Assembly: GCA_028023455.1 (NCBI GenBank)
Contig: JAQFVV010006309.1
Coordinates: 3,759,482 to 3,823,481, forward strand
Reading direction: 5' to 3'
From: Epiperipatus broadwayi
Lineage: Eukaryota; Onychophora; Udeonychophora; Euonychophora; Peripatidae
Length of the DNA stretch: 64,000 nt
The position numbers and the translations under genes were made by a program. Under the pieces are notes generated by a model. That model did no database searches. It had not been told where the DNA came from and was given only the letters and a program-made list of their open reading frames with translations. This document shows, piece after piece, positions 1 through 11,054 of the stretch (positions within the stretch are counted from its first letter, which is position 1; each line of letters begins with the position of its first letter).

Positions 1-480
1 AATTTTTTTTTGTTATTTTAGGTTTAAGAATAGGAATATTATTATAATACTCATTTATTTGCTCTCTTGAAGTTTTTTATTTATAAATGCAATTGTAATT
101 TTATCATTCTTCTACATTTTTGTAAGTTATGATTTTATTAATGTATAACAAAGCATCACATGACTTTTAGTTTATTTTTATTACCTATATCAACAATAAT
201 TATTAGTCTTATTGGGACCAATAAAAAAGATAGAACTATTTTTAAAACCCCATTTTTATATTTGTCTGAATATATTTCATTATTAGAAATGTATTTATCA
301 CCCAATTTTTTTATTTTAAAATATGCAGACATTTATATTTTGTAATGAGCTTACTAATGAAGACATACCCGCTTATAAATAAGACCTATTGTATAATATT
401 ATTAACCATAAGTAAAATCATATTTATTGGGTATAACAGCTTTGCAGATTAAAAAATTTTGCAATAAAACTTCCCTTTAT
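1..480. other. AT-rich non-coding DNA, nothing recognised
   Basis: This stretch is AT-rich with short homopolymers. One 61-codon open frame (160-345) has a low-complexity hydrophobic translation of the kind expected by chance at this composition. I see no exon, repeat or RNA signal. Confidence 0.6.
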
Positions 481-970
481 TATTAAGTACTGTAACGGTC
501 AGAAAACGTGTGACTCGTAAACACAGTGCAGAATTCGACCACCATACAGAAAAGCAGCACCATCGAGTAGCGAAGCCACCCGTGGTACTGAGTTCTAACA
601 TAGTTTATCGGTTCCACAATACAATCCACGAAACAACGCATCTGATGCGACATTAGTAAATATTTCCTTAGGCACGGTGGTCAAGAATATGCAAGAGATT
701 TATGATTTTATTCTCGAGTTAGCCAATAATCAAACTAATATTAATTAAACATTCATATTTACATAATGGAGGAAATATTATATAGAATGGGTATCGAATA
801 AATGAAACGTAACTGCAGACGTATAGTTTAAAATTATTTATTAATACATTTTAATAAAGTCATTTACTAATAATATGTTAGGGATTCAAAGCTTCAGTAG
901 CGGAATTTGCGACATGATTATATTTTAAAGAATGCATTTATTTATTTAGACATTATTTTATATTGAGAAT

Positions 971-997
971 TTCAGTAGCGGTATTTCCGATACTGAA
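971..997. repeat. Small hairpin with a degenerate upstream copy
   Basis: A 7-bp outer stem (TTCAGTA / TACTGAA) encloses a CGG/CCG inner stem with a TATTT loop. A similar but no longer foldable word occurs at 893-912, so the motif is repeated in this segment. Function unknown. Confidence 0.5.
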
Positions 998-1342
998 ATG
1001 TTTACAAAAGGAATTCACTTATTTGAAGGCGTAATCTAGCTACCTAAAATTCTCGAGTAAGTATTTCTAATGCATGCCTGGAGGGATTTATACCTTTGCA
1101 ATGCAAGAGTCTAAAGTATGGGTTATAAGAGTAATGGCAGACATATATTTATTTAATTAAAATATTTATTTATAACTAAGGGCAAACATTTATTTGAGAG
1201 TGAATTATGAAGATAATGCAGAGGCGGAGTGATATATTTAGAATAATAAAACTAAGTAAAGGAACACGTGGTACGCTTTAGAAAGGCGATATGGAATGGC
1301 AGTATATTGAAATTGCAATGCCGCAAATGGGTTTATAAGAAT

Positions 1343-1370
1343 GTCGGGCTGGTCTCTGCCTTGGCCCGAC
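1343..1370. repeat. GC-stem hairpin, copy 1
   Basis: A perfect 7-bp stem GTCGGGC / GCCCGAC (1343-1349 and 1364-1370) closes a 14-nt loop. The same stem and most of the loop recur at 1847-1871, and the shared flank (GTTTATAAGAAT before, GAAGTA after) shows the two are copies of one sequence. Confidence 0.6.
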
Positions 1371-1791
1371 GAAGTAAGGTGTCACATAAGCATAACCAGG
1401 GACAAGCGGTCCATGTCGCAGTTTTGCCGGCTGGCTGCATGACATTGTCAAGTCCTATGGGAGCACCCATTATGCCCGCTTGTATAGGACGACTGGGGTT
1501 AATTCCAACACTGAAGAATCCGGAAATTTCACGGCGGAATGGGTCATCGCATCTTTAAAACGTAACACATGTATAAGTATAAACGATTATGATAAGATTT
1601 AAATAGATTTCTAATTCGGCCCTACATTATCAACAGTTACTAAAGAACGTTGGTGACTCTCAAAGAAATGTAATTTTCTGGAATTATTCATGATGATTTA
1701 ATATATACAAAACCTATATAAATTGGGAATTATTATAACTAATACGTCAGCCATTTGTGAAGTAGTAGACCCTGCATTACAATAAGTGATG

Positions 1792-1909
1792 CACTGAATG
1801 CGTGTCGATTTATATGAAAGTTAAGTTAGTTATTGTTTATAAGAATGTCGGGCTGGTCTCTGCGGCCCGACGAAGTACATATTAATGAAAATGTGACACG
1901 CATTCACTG
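1792..1909. repeat. Compound hairpin element, copy 2 of the GC stem
   Basis: An outer 15-nt inverted repeat (1792-1806 with 1895-1909, one mismatch) encloses the second GC stem (1847-1853 with 1865-1871, 11-nt loop). The whole could fold as a long two-level hairpin of about 118 bp, resembling a very small foldback element or a structured RNA region of an old retroelement. Confidence 0.5.
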
Positions 1910-3054
1910 TTTCAAACGATCATAGATTTAAACTTTGAAAATTGAGATAATTATGAGCATGCAATAATTAAATAATAAATATAGATAAAATGTAGATTTT
2001 AAAAATACGCACCCAAGATAGAATGAGGTAAGCTAGATTAGTAGAGAAATTTACACATTAAGTTAATTATTCAGTTTAGTTATACATATGGTAGTTTTTA
2101 CATTTTATAATTTAGATAAGTAGTATGAAGAAGAGTTATAGCATATTATTAGAGTACTCTAGAGTTTGAACACAGACAGGTACCTGTTTTATAAGAAGTT
2201 TTCTGATTCCATTAGTTAAAAAGTTCATGAGTGGCAAGTCTTTCTTGTATTTAGATATTTCATTTAATTTCACAGCAGCAGCAGCTTTTTCATTTGTTTC
2301 AGGCAGCAGATCTTCATGGTGAATTTATGACGAGCAATGGAAAATTCGGCATCCGATAGGCCATCTCCCGATGGAGAATAATCTAGGTGCTTTACTCGGT
2401 CATACCTTGGCAGGAACAAATTATTTTTATTATTTTTGGAGACTCTCAGTGATCGAGAGCAAAGCTAAAGTTTAAGTGAATGTCTCCAGCAAGTCTAAGA
2501 TGGCCTCGTTTTTTTATCTTGATCTTTCACATTTTTGTTAAGATATTTTTAGGTTCTACTTAATCTGCCCTGAGGATAATCAATGCATTTTGTTGGTTTT
2601 TAATTAAAGAAAGCTGCCGTTCTATTGTTTACATTTTACATTTACTAATTACATTTTGGGAAATTTTCTTTAATTAATCTATTATCTATCACTGACTGAT
2701 GCTTTTAAATTTCAAAGACAAAAAGGGAACATAAGATTATTTTAACTTTTAATTAAATATTACATCAGATTTTTTTAGAATTATTATTAAACGAAATTTA
2801 AACAAAGCAATAAATACGAACTTTATAATCCAAAATAAATGATTAAAATTATACAAAATTGTATAACTAAAAGAAATCTAAATTATATTATTTTATCCCC
2901 ATCTATTGCCTTTAATTTGAGATCGAAATGTGTGTGTGTTTATGCTGAATTCTACATATATTTATACATTTTAATATTGCTACACACACAATTCGATACC
3001 AAAAGTTTAAATTTGGGTGGGATAGACCGGTCAGTGAGAGACGACAGAAAAAGG

Positions 3055-3091
3055 TGAAACTTAAGATTCGAATACGAATCTTACTGTTTCA
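3055..3091. repeat. Hairpin, about 16-bp stem
   Basis: The arms TGAAAC-TTAAGATTCG and CGAATCTTAC-TGTTTCA pair around an AATA loop with a small bulge. It is isolated, with no T-run or gene next to it, so it is listed only as a structural repeat. Confidence 0.5.
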
Positions 3092-4204
3092 GTACATTTA
3101 TTTGTCATCAAAAATAGAAATTAATGAAGTCCATTATATTGTTCTTTCATATAAATTATAATAAAAAATCATATACAACAGCTATATAAATAAATATGTA
3201 TTAATAATAATTATTGAAAAAGCAAGTCATATATAATGTGACATTATTTTTATAAGCTTGTATTTACAAAAATGCAATACAGAAGCGTACCGATAGTTCA
3301 AACAAGCTCTTAATTGATAAGTGCAGTATGAGAAAATATTTAAAATCTCTATCCAATTTTTTAAAAACATTTTAAATGTTTAACCTTTGTGTTGTCAAAA
3401 ATTCTGTTTGGCTGAGTGAGGTAAAACTCTAAACTTGATTGGTCAATTACAGAATCAGCACTAAAAATATATTCATCTTTTAATATTATATTTGTTTTAA
3501 TTTCATTAGTAAAAAGTATATTAATAATTTGTCAGCTTATGAAAGTGAATGAGAGATTTTTCAAAAATAAATTTATAATTATAAAAATATTCCATAGTGG
3601 AGAACCTAAAAAGATCATTCTTAACCTATTATAAAGTGTTGTGGATGTGATTGATTTCTTTCTCAATTTTACGTTGTGTAAAAGTAAATAATTTTTACTA
3701 AAATTTTAACTATTTTTTTAAAATAATTTTTATTTTCAGCATATTTTATCTAAATAATTTATAATATGTCAAAAAATACTTTAAAAATGAGCTAAAATTT
3801 TCATTTTCAAAATCGAAACAAAGAAGTTGGAGCGATGAAAATTATTGACAAGCGGTCTCTTTTGACCACTATGAGCAACAAACAATCAAAGCCTACAAAA
3901 GACCACCTTCTTCCATTGTTAAAACATAAATTTGAATATTATTGATTTTTTACTTGTAAAATAATTTGAGAGAGGGCAGCATCGTATGGTACTTTTTTTA
4001 AGCTTTAAAATGACTAAATTCACTACAGTAATGTCAAAACTGACGGTTTTATGATCTACTGGAAGGTGTGTACATCTATGGCCGGCCACTTCTATACAAG
4101 GGTTAACCAAGAAAGACTAAAGCATTTTTATTATTTTTATATTTTACTGAGCATGCTTTCGACATTGACGGACAGAATCGTAGCATTCAAATTTTGCCAC
4201 AAGA

Positions 4205-4850
4205 CATATAAATTATAATTAGCACAAGAAAAGAAAAGTAATATTTTCAAACTAATAATAATTGTACATAAAAATCTCTTTCGGCAGGTGATTTTGTGTT
4301 CTTTTCAAATGTTAGGCATCTATTTTAACATTAACCAATTATTGCAGATAGAACATCATCTAGTATTCTATAATGGAAGTAAAATAACAACAATAACAAA
4401 ATAAAACACCAGTAAAATAAAATAAAGTTTCATACAAAGATTCAATATAACTTCAAAGAATTGATTATATATAATAACAATATACAGAATAAATAATGCA
4501 TTCACTATTGAATGGAAAATTACATCAGGTAATTTATATAAAATTGTATAGTGTGTATATTATTTATGCTGTATAAGGTTATGTTATATAGTTAATTTTT
4601 TGAAGTTATATTGAACCTCTATATAAAACATTTTCTTCTATTTTACTAATGTTTTATTTTGTTATTATTATTATTATGTCAATTTCATTATACAACATTA
4701 GATGGTATTCTATCTCCAATAATTGATTAATATTAAAATTAATACTTGAACATTTGAAAAGGACTCAAAATTATGTGCCAAAAAGACTTTTATATATAAT
4801 TATTATTAATATATACATATATATTTATATAGCTGTTGTATATGATTATT
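4205..4850. repeat. Foldback (inverted) repeat with arms of about 250-300 bp
   Basis: The left arm (about 4240-4510) reappears as its reverse complement at about 4555-4820. Matching words include the CAATATAACTTCAAA segment, the AACAAAATAAAACA tract and CTTTTCAAATGTT. The centre lies near 4525-4540. Arms have clear substitutions and indels, as in an old MITE-like foldback element. Boundaries are approximate. Confidence 0.6.
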
Positions 4851-5819
4851 TATTTATATAAGAGTATGCGATTGTCATAGTTTTTAGAACAGTTTAAGCA
4901 ATTTATTTAATTTTGTGATTGTAATATTCTTTTTTTATCTGAAGATAACTTTACATATAGAGAAATTCTACAATTTTCAATGATATGCAGTGCCATGAAA
5001 TATTACACTCAAAATTATCGTCTTTATTTTTTAAAAACAAAAATCAAAAGCGAATTCATTTATCAATGATAAAAAATCAACCTGACTTAGAGTTTTTATA
5101 AACAAGTAAAAAAATCAAAAAATAAAAGCAATTTATTTTGAAAATAAATCTTGAAAAATAATACTAAAATTATAGAAGTTCTTTTTGCTTATGGCAAACA
5201 AAAAATATTATTACCTCTCTAAAAACTGAATAAACATTGTTAATAGAACTTAATTATTTAAAAAATAATAATAAAAACTTTCCATTTGGTAAATTATATT
5301 TAAATTTCATATTAATTGGAGTAAAATAAACTATTATCATGATTTATGAATTAAGAGCAGTATCATCTTTAATAATAAAATACATGATTTGATAAGTAGT
5401 TTTTTCTTTCACTATCCATCGTGAGGGGGGGGGGCATTTAAAAGTTATTTTCTATTTTACATATATATAATAAATTGAATCTCTATTATTTATGTATGTA
5501 ATAATGACCTAACTGAATAGTGAACTAAGAAAATAGTTCATTTTGAATTAAGAGGTTTTTTTTAAACTACCTTTTGCTAAAAATCTTGTTGTGTTGTTGT
5601 TATTATTATTGTTGTTTGTTGATGTTGTTGTTTGCTTATTGTTCTTATTATAATACTAATGCGTCTACTTCCGGTGCTTGAAGGAGAAGGATATGTTTTA
5701 TTTTTCTCTTTAAACACTAACGGAATTTCTGTTAAATAGCTTCTCCTTATTATTAATCAAGGATTAATATGCGTATATATATATTTAAATCAGTTGATTC
5801 AAAATGTGTTTTTAATGTT

Positions 5820-6830
5820 TTTATGATTTTCTATTGAAATAATTGATAATTGAAAACTGTAAAACTTACTGACGTCAAAGTGATATAATATACCCAGCTT
5901 TTTATTCTTAATGGATTTTTAGTTTTGAAATTATTGTTCTTAATTTCTTTTCTTCTTGTGATAAAGTGTTTTCCAAGTTGTTTCACTTCAGAGTATATAA
6001 TATCTCGGAGTATACAATATATATATATTATCTTAACCGATTACTACATCTTTAATTTATAGTTTGAATAATTACTTTTATAGACATATTGGAAAGCGAC
6101 ATAATTTTATTGTTGTCAGAATAATATAAAACTTTAATTAAGGATTAAGAAATAACTGACGATTGAAAACTGCATAAACTTATTCCACGTCAAAGTAATA
6201 TAATGTGCACACATTTTTATTCTTAATTGACTTTGAGATTTGGAAGTTATTTTTGAAGAATATACTTTTAAAGAAAAAAAAAAGTTTATTATTTTTTTAC
6301 TGGTAAAAGACTAGATTTGTATTAAAAAGTATTATAGGAATTTTGATTGGAGTCAATTAAGAATTTAATATATTTAATGACATGATCATTGATATCTTAT
6401 ATATGTGCATAAATACTATTAATATTTTTAAATTATTTCAGCCAAAATATGTTGTTTTTTTTTAAGATTTTCTATTGTCTAGAAATAACTGATGATTGAA
6501 AACTGCATAACTTATTGATATCAAAGTAATATAATTGTACAGATTTATATTCTTAATGGACTTTGAGTTTTGGAAGTTATTGTTCTTACTTCCTTATTGA
6601 TTCCTTGTCTTTGTGTAATCAAAGAGTTTTTAAAGTTGTTTTATAATGTTGCAAGTTAAGGAGTGACAATATTTTTAAAGAATACTTTTAAATGAAAAAA
6701 AAAGTTTATTATTTTCTTACTGAAAAAAGACTAGATTTGTAAAAAGAATTGTAAGAATTTTGATTGGACTCAATTAACAATTTGATATATTTAATGACAT
6801 GATGTATAAATACTATTAACTTTTTTTTTC
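5820..6830 (+). repeat. Three direct repeats of about 320 bp, possible LINE 5' monomers
   Basis: The words ATTGAAAACTG, GTCAAAGT(A/G)ATATAAT, TTTATTCTTAATGGA and TTTAATGACATGAT recur at about 5840, 6160 and 6488, with spacings of 320 and 328 bp. The second and third copies also share a long block with AAGTTTATTATT and GACTAGATTTGTA. The last copy stops just before the ORF1 start at 6888. Tandem promoter monomers ahead of ORF1 are known in some LINEs; assigning these repeats to the element is inference. Confidence 0.65.
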
Positions 6831-6887
6831 TTGTGAGCTTTCTTTTTATCATCATTGTATACATTGCTTAATATTTTCAATTTTATT

Positions 6888-8269
6888 ATGGCTCCTTTTA
6901 CCTTCCCTTGTCCATTTTTGCCAGTCTAATTTATTTATGGAAGGCAAAAATCTTTAAAATGTTCTGGGCCCTGTGGTTTGAAATAACACTTAGACTGTTT
7001 TAATTCTGTTAATAATAAGGATTGTAGTGGGTCTGTTTTTGTATGTGATTATTGTAAGGTTTCTCTTAATAATGATGCTGCCTTTTCTTTTCAATCATCT
7101 TTTTCAAATTTAGCAATTTCTGATTCAGATTATTCCTCTGTGAATACTATAGCTAATCAGTTTATTCCTGATAAAGATAAAATTCCAGACATTATCTTTT
7201 GTCATAGTTGTTCTTTGATTATTTCTAATGCAACCCTGAGGCTAAATGTTCTGATCAATGTCAAAATATTTTCGTTTGTCTTGTATTAAACTATCTAAAT
7301 CTGATGCTATTATTTTTCAAACAGTTGGTAATGGCTTTTTTAAATGTCAGGCTTGTAATGATATAACTTCCAGTATAAAATTTTCAGGTGGTGATAATGA
7401 ACTTCTTAATGAATTGGTAATGGATAATGACCCAATGAAGTCATTGGCCAATAAGGTCATGAGTTTAGATTTGAAAGACAATGAGCGTAACTTGGTCGAA
7501 CCTATGGTTTCTGATAGTCACATTTCAAGTACTGATTATGATATGTTTACTAAAGCTTAATAATTAATTTTTAGACTGCACAGAAAGCTTATGTAAACAG
7601 TCTGAACAGGCACTAACCTGTATACAGATTAATGCCTGTTCAGACTATATTTACTAAAGAAAACTCAGATTTGATAATAATGTCTTTTTGTGATAATACT
7701 TCAGTTCGGGTTATTAAAGAAAATTATAATGAATTATATTATATTTCTAAATCTAATACTAGATTATCAGATGTTGTGAAGACATGCTACAAATAGTGAT
7801 TTTGATAATGGTGCTATACCAGTAAAAAGGAGTAAAGCTGATAGTGCTGTAAATAGCTTTACTTTTGCTAATGTGTAGGATGAATTGATTTATGAGGTTA
7901 ACAGTAATCTTCCTTATGCAGCTAATTCTACTATTACATTCACAGAATGTTTGAATCTTTTTCTGTTGATTTAAACTGCATGGATAAATGCCTTAATGAT
8001 ATCATTTCATATCCTGAGCATTTCACTTTAGAGATTTTACAATCTTATTCTATATCAGAAATTCATTCTCTGATTATTAAGATGTCTCAACTTTGTAATA
8101 AACCATTGAATTGTTCTTCTAATTTTAACAAAGGTATTCAATGCTGTCTTGCTTCTGTCAAATCAACTTGTTTTTCCAAAGAGGGTTCAAATAAAACCAG
8201 GATATTTTACAATAAAAACTTTCATAATACATATCATGAAAAGCATGATACTGGTAATAATTTTAGTTT
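6888..8269 (+). pseudogene. LINE ORF1 with PHD-type zinc finger (5' part, broken)
   Basis: Reading from the ATG at 6888, the frame has two early stops and then stays open to about 7287. It shows a cysteine/histidine series: CP near residue 8, CSGPCG, then a stop where an aromatic residue is expected before HLDC, and VCDYC. This is the C4HC3 spacing of a PHD-like finger, which occurs in ORF1 of some CR1-group LINEs, probably for nucleic-acid or protein binding. A FFKCQAC segment follows in a shifted frame (7258-7560), then a further frame (7947-8269) up to the LTR insertion. Frame changes near 7250 and 7560-7940 mark it as a pseudogene. The remaining C-terminal part lies beyond the insertion at 14632-15235. 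Confidence 0.65.
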
Positions 8270-8275
8270 ATATTG
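8270..8275. repeat. Target-site duplication, left copy
   Basis: The 6-bp ATATTG directly precedes the TG of the left LTR and is repeated at 14626-14631 directly after the CA of the right LTR. This defines the insertion point inside LINE ORF1. Confidence 0.85.
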
Positions 8276-9945
8276 TGCCAGGGCCAATTTGGCACATGTA
8301 TATAAAATAATTTTGTCTAAAAAAATTATTACAATAAAAAGAAAAAAAAATCTTTTGTAAAAGAGTTTGAAATAAAAGATTAAAAGTGGGAAGGGGTATT
8401 CTTACAGTCACACTAAAAGGGTTATAAAAGAAAGTAAAGTTTTTCTAAATTAGTATTCGTAAAAATAAGTAATTTAAAATTTAAAAAAAATATAAATCTC
8501 TTTTCATTCAAGCTTATTATAATAAATTATATATGTGCGTGTGAGTGTAAATAAATGTATGCATGTTAGAATAATATTAAATATATATATATGTAAATGA
8601 AAGTTAAAAAAGAAATTATATTTGGAAAACAGCGATGGCTATTAAGTTAAATAAAGATTTAAAAAAACCACACCAGCAGTGGGCTACTTATTAAAGATAT
8701 AAAAACAATACGTTTATGAAAGCTACTACTAATTAAACAATTGTCAAAAACACGTCATAGGATTAATTACCAATGGAATTTTGACAACACCTATTGTACC
8801 TATTGCCGGAGGATATTAAAACGAAAACAATTCGGTTACATAAATTGCCAGATTTTTTTATCGGAGTTCAGTTTTTTCAGTCTAGTTTGCAGTGACAGTC
8901 TTGTTTCAGTTGAGATAACAGTGCATTTCTGTTATGTATTCAGAAACAAAAATGCATTGTTGAGCAGCTTTTGGAAATATACGCTCGTGCTTCAGCCTTT
9001 TTAGTCCAACAAGATCATCAAAACCTGCCTGTGAAATAATGTCTGCATAACAACTCAGAAATCCTCCATCAAACGTTCAGCTGTCTTCAAGAATAAAGCC
9101 AATGGATTCGCATAAAATCTCTTCAAGAAACATCCAAATCTAACCGGTTAGATACAATCCATCAAGCAGCAGAAGCAGCCAACAACAAGCAATATCCACG
9201 TTCCAAAAATCCTAGGTAAACATTTATTTATTATCATTTATACGGAGTAGCCACCGCTGTAATTCGTCAATCCTACCGAGTAAAGTAATTTGAACTCTTA
9301 AGCATGCATAAAATGAACTATTGATGTGCGTGGGTGTGAATGTGAGATAATTTAACGATGTCACATATTATTTATGCTTTTCACCAGATATGTGTTATAA
9401 TGTGTTACTTTAAAAATGTGTGTGTGTTAAATTAGATTTATAAAGATGTTTAAATTTAGTCAATTAATGTTGGGTAATAAATTATCTTTAAACTTAATTA
9501 ATGTTAATTAAAATAAAATATCTTCAAACTTAAACTTTATTTGTCGGTCAATTCTTTTTACCAACTTTTTTATTAATTCTTTCCACCACTAATTTTGTAT
9601 AATTTTGTTATTGAATTAAAATTAGACTGAGCTAGTTTTAGGGAATGTTTCGAGCGCTGGATTATGAGCCTACTGCCCGAATACATTAGTCATCAGACTA
9701 GCTGGTGCCCCGGGGTTTACCCCGAAACAAATAAAGTATTTGGATAGTAGGGGTTTGAATCTAGCAGCCAAGATGGGCCATTTTTGATAGTTAAAGCTAT
9801 CAATAAGATCTCCCATTTTGCTCGAACATGCCGGTTCGTCCTCATAACATTTATAAGATTATAAATGTATTAGGAAGGAGTTTGAAACCGGCCATAACTT
9901 ATATATACGTATAAGTAAGTGGTTTTGGCGGTTCGACCCGGTACA
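8276..9945 (+). repeat. 5' LTR
   Basis: Direct repeat partner of 12992-14625. Relative to its partner it has extra bases in the AAGCAGCAGAAGCAGCC area near 9164-9190 and in the TTTATTTATTATCATTTATACG area near 9222-9243. TATA-like words are abundant but no single promoter can be picked. Confidence 0.9.
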
Positions 9946-9948
9946 TAA

Positions 9949-9976
9949 ATGGATTTCCCAACGTTTGGGGCTGGAC
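9949..9976 (+). promoter_or_regulatory. Primer-binding-site-like sequence
   Basis: Just inside the 5' LTR, after TAAA, the sequence TGGATTTCCCAACGTTTGGGG and the following CTGGACC resemble the complement of a tRNA 3' end, starting with TGG (pairs with CCA) and including a T-arm-like block. The match to a specific host tRNA cannot be decided by eye. Confidence 0.5.
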
Positions 9977-10370
9977 CTAAGAAACAATAGTAAATAAATA
10001 CTTTGTTTCTTGTTTAGAAAAAAAATTTTCTATACAAAAGCTAAAATACGTATGTTAAAGCGTTTTAATTTTTTTTTTTTTTAAAAAAAGAATTGACCAA
10101 AAACTTTGTTTTCTTTAAATGAAAAGAAATTTATGCTATTCATGTTATCTAAAATAAATCATTATGTTAAATCAGAGACAGTTGGATGTTTGGGCGGAGT
10201 TAAAGCATTAAGATCGGGTGGAGAAAAATGGACAAAGGAGGGGTGGAGTCAGTGTGTATTTCCAGCTTAGTAAGAAATAAATAAAATAGAAATTAGTAAA
10301 CTTATGAGCATGAATAAAATATAATATTAAAGAAAAATAATATAAAAAAGTAAAGTTTAAAAGTATAAAT

Positions 10371-11054
10371 ATGACAAGAAATAAAGCCAAAATGGAGGCT
10401 CAAGGTAAAAATATAAAAAATAGCCCCAACAAGGAAAAAAGGGATATCATAGCTTTACTAACCAGCATTTTTGAAAAACAAAAAGAAACAGCTGAAGAAT
10501 ATAAAAAGATCACCGAAGAGCTTAAAAACCAAAATAATGAAATGAAGAGTAAATTGGAAGGACAAGCTGAAATGCTTGAAAAGTTAAAGGACCAGATTGA
10601 AATGGGCCAGAATAAAATAAAAGAAGAAATTAGGGAAGAAATAGAAGAGATTAAAACACAAGTAGAAAATCAAATAGAGACTGCTTACCAAGTAATAGGA
10701 AAAAATAAGATAGAAGATAGAAAAATAATTGAAGAGATAAAAGTTGAAGTTACAAATTTAACTGTAAAAGTAAATCAGATAAATCATAGTCAAAATAGCC
10801 CACAAACTGAAATAAAAAAGCCAGACCAGCTGAGTGCGAACATGCACATTACAAATAACTCCATGAGTCATCCTCAGAAATACATTTATAAAAAAATTCA
10901 GATGATTTGCAAAAGCCCATATAGTATAGTCCCTCAAACTGACTTCAATGCCTTTGTGATAGCCAAAGGCAATATAGAAAAAGGAACATTTAACGCTCAG
11001 TCACTAAAGTTATTTGGAGGGCTGTATAATAAAGAACCGCCAGACAAAAATTAA
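10371..11054 (+). CDS. Gag-like coiled-coil ORF of the LTR element
   Basis: This 227-codon ORF starts about 425 bp after the 5' LTR, with ATG in the context AAATATGACA. Residues about 30-150 are rich in E, K, Q and I with heptad-like spacing (for example EEYKKITEELKNQNNEMKSK), predicting a long coiled coil. Residues about 150-227 lose this pattern and contain SPYSIVPQTDFNAF. There is no zinc knuckle and no pol motif. Position and character suit a Gag-type assembly protein or a truncated one. I do not recognise the family, so the function is inference. No other convincing frame lies in the remaining 1.9 kb of interior. Confidence 0.6.
   Translation: MTRNKAKMEAQGKNIKNSPNKEKRDIIALLTSIFEKQKETAEEYKKITEELKNQNNEMKSKLEGQAEMLEKLKDQIEMGQNKIKEEIREEIEEIKTQVENQIETAYQVIGKNKIEDRKIIEEIKVEVTNLTVKVNQINHSQNSPQTEIKKPDQLSANMHITNNSMSHPQKYIYKKIQMICKSPYSIVPQTDFNAFVIAKGNIEKGTFNAQSLKLFGGLYNKEPPDKN

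Larger units (their letters stand above)
481..2480. other. GC-richer unclassified segment with hairpin motifs, possible old repeat
   Basis: Composition changes here: words such as GGCCCGACG, CACGGCGG and CCGATAGG are common, unlike the flanks. The segment holds two copies of a GC-stem hairpin (1343-1370 and 1847-1871) and a related small hairpin at 971-997. A 96-codon open frame (1268-1558) spans one hairpin and resembles no family I know. The segment looks like a decayed mobile element, possibly LTR-type internal sequence, but I found no paired ends. That reading is inference. Confidence 0.35.
2481..5820. other. AT-rich non-coding DNA with foldback and low-complexity tracts
   Basis: No exon recognised. 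Contents are a 16-bp-stem hairpin at 3055-3091, a foldback repeat around 4205-4850, an 11-G run at 5424-5434 and a TTG/TTA-rich low-complexity tract at about 5588-5660. A sequence at about 3155-3230 also reappears inverted at about 4783-4860. The short open frames here (72 and 63 codons) have no recognisable content. Confidence 0.5.

Noticed and set aside
1268-1558. 96-codon open frame in GC-richer DNA
   Set aside because: It spans a repeated hairpin and has no recognisable domain. It is more likely a by-product of a decayed element than a gene.
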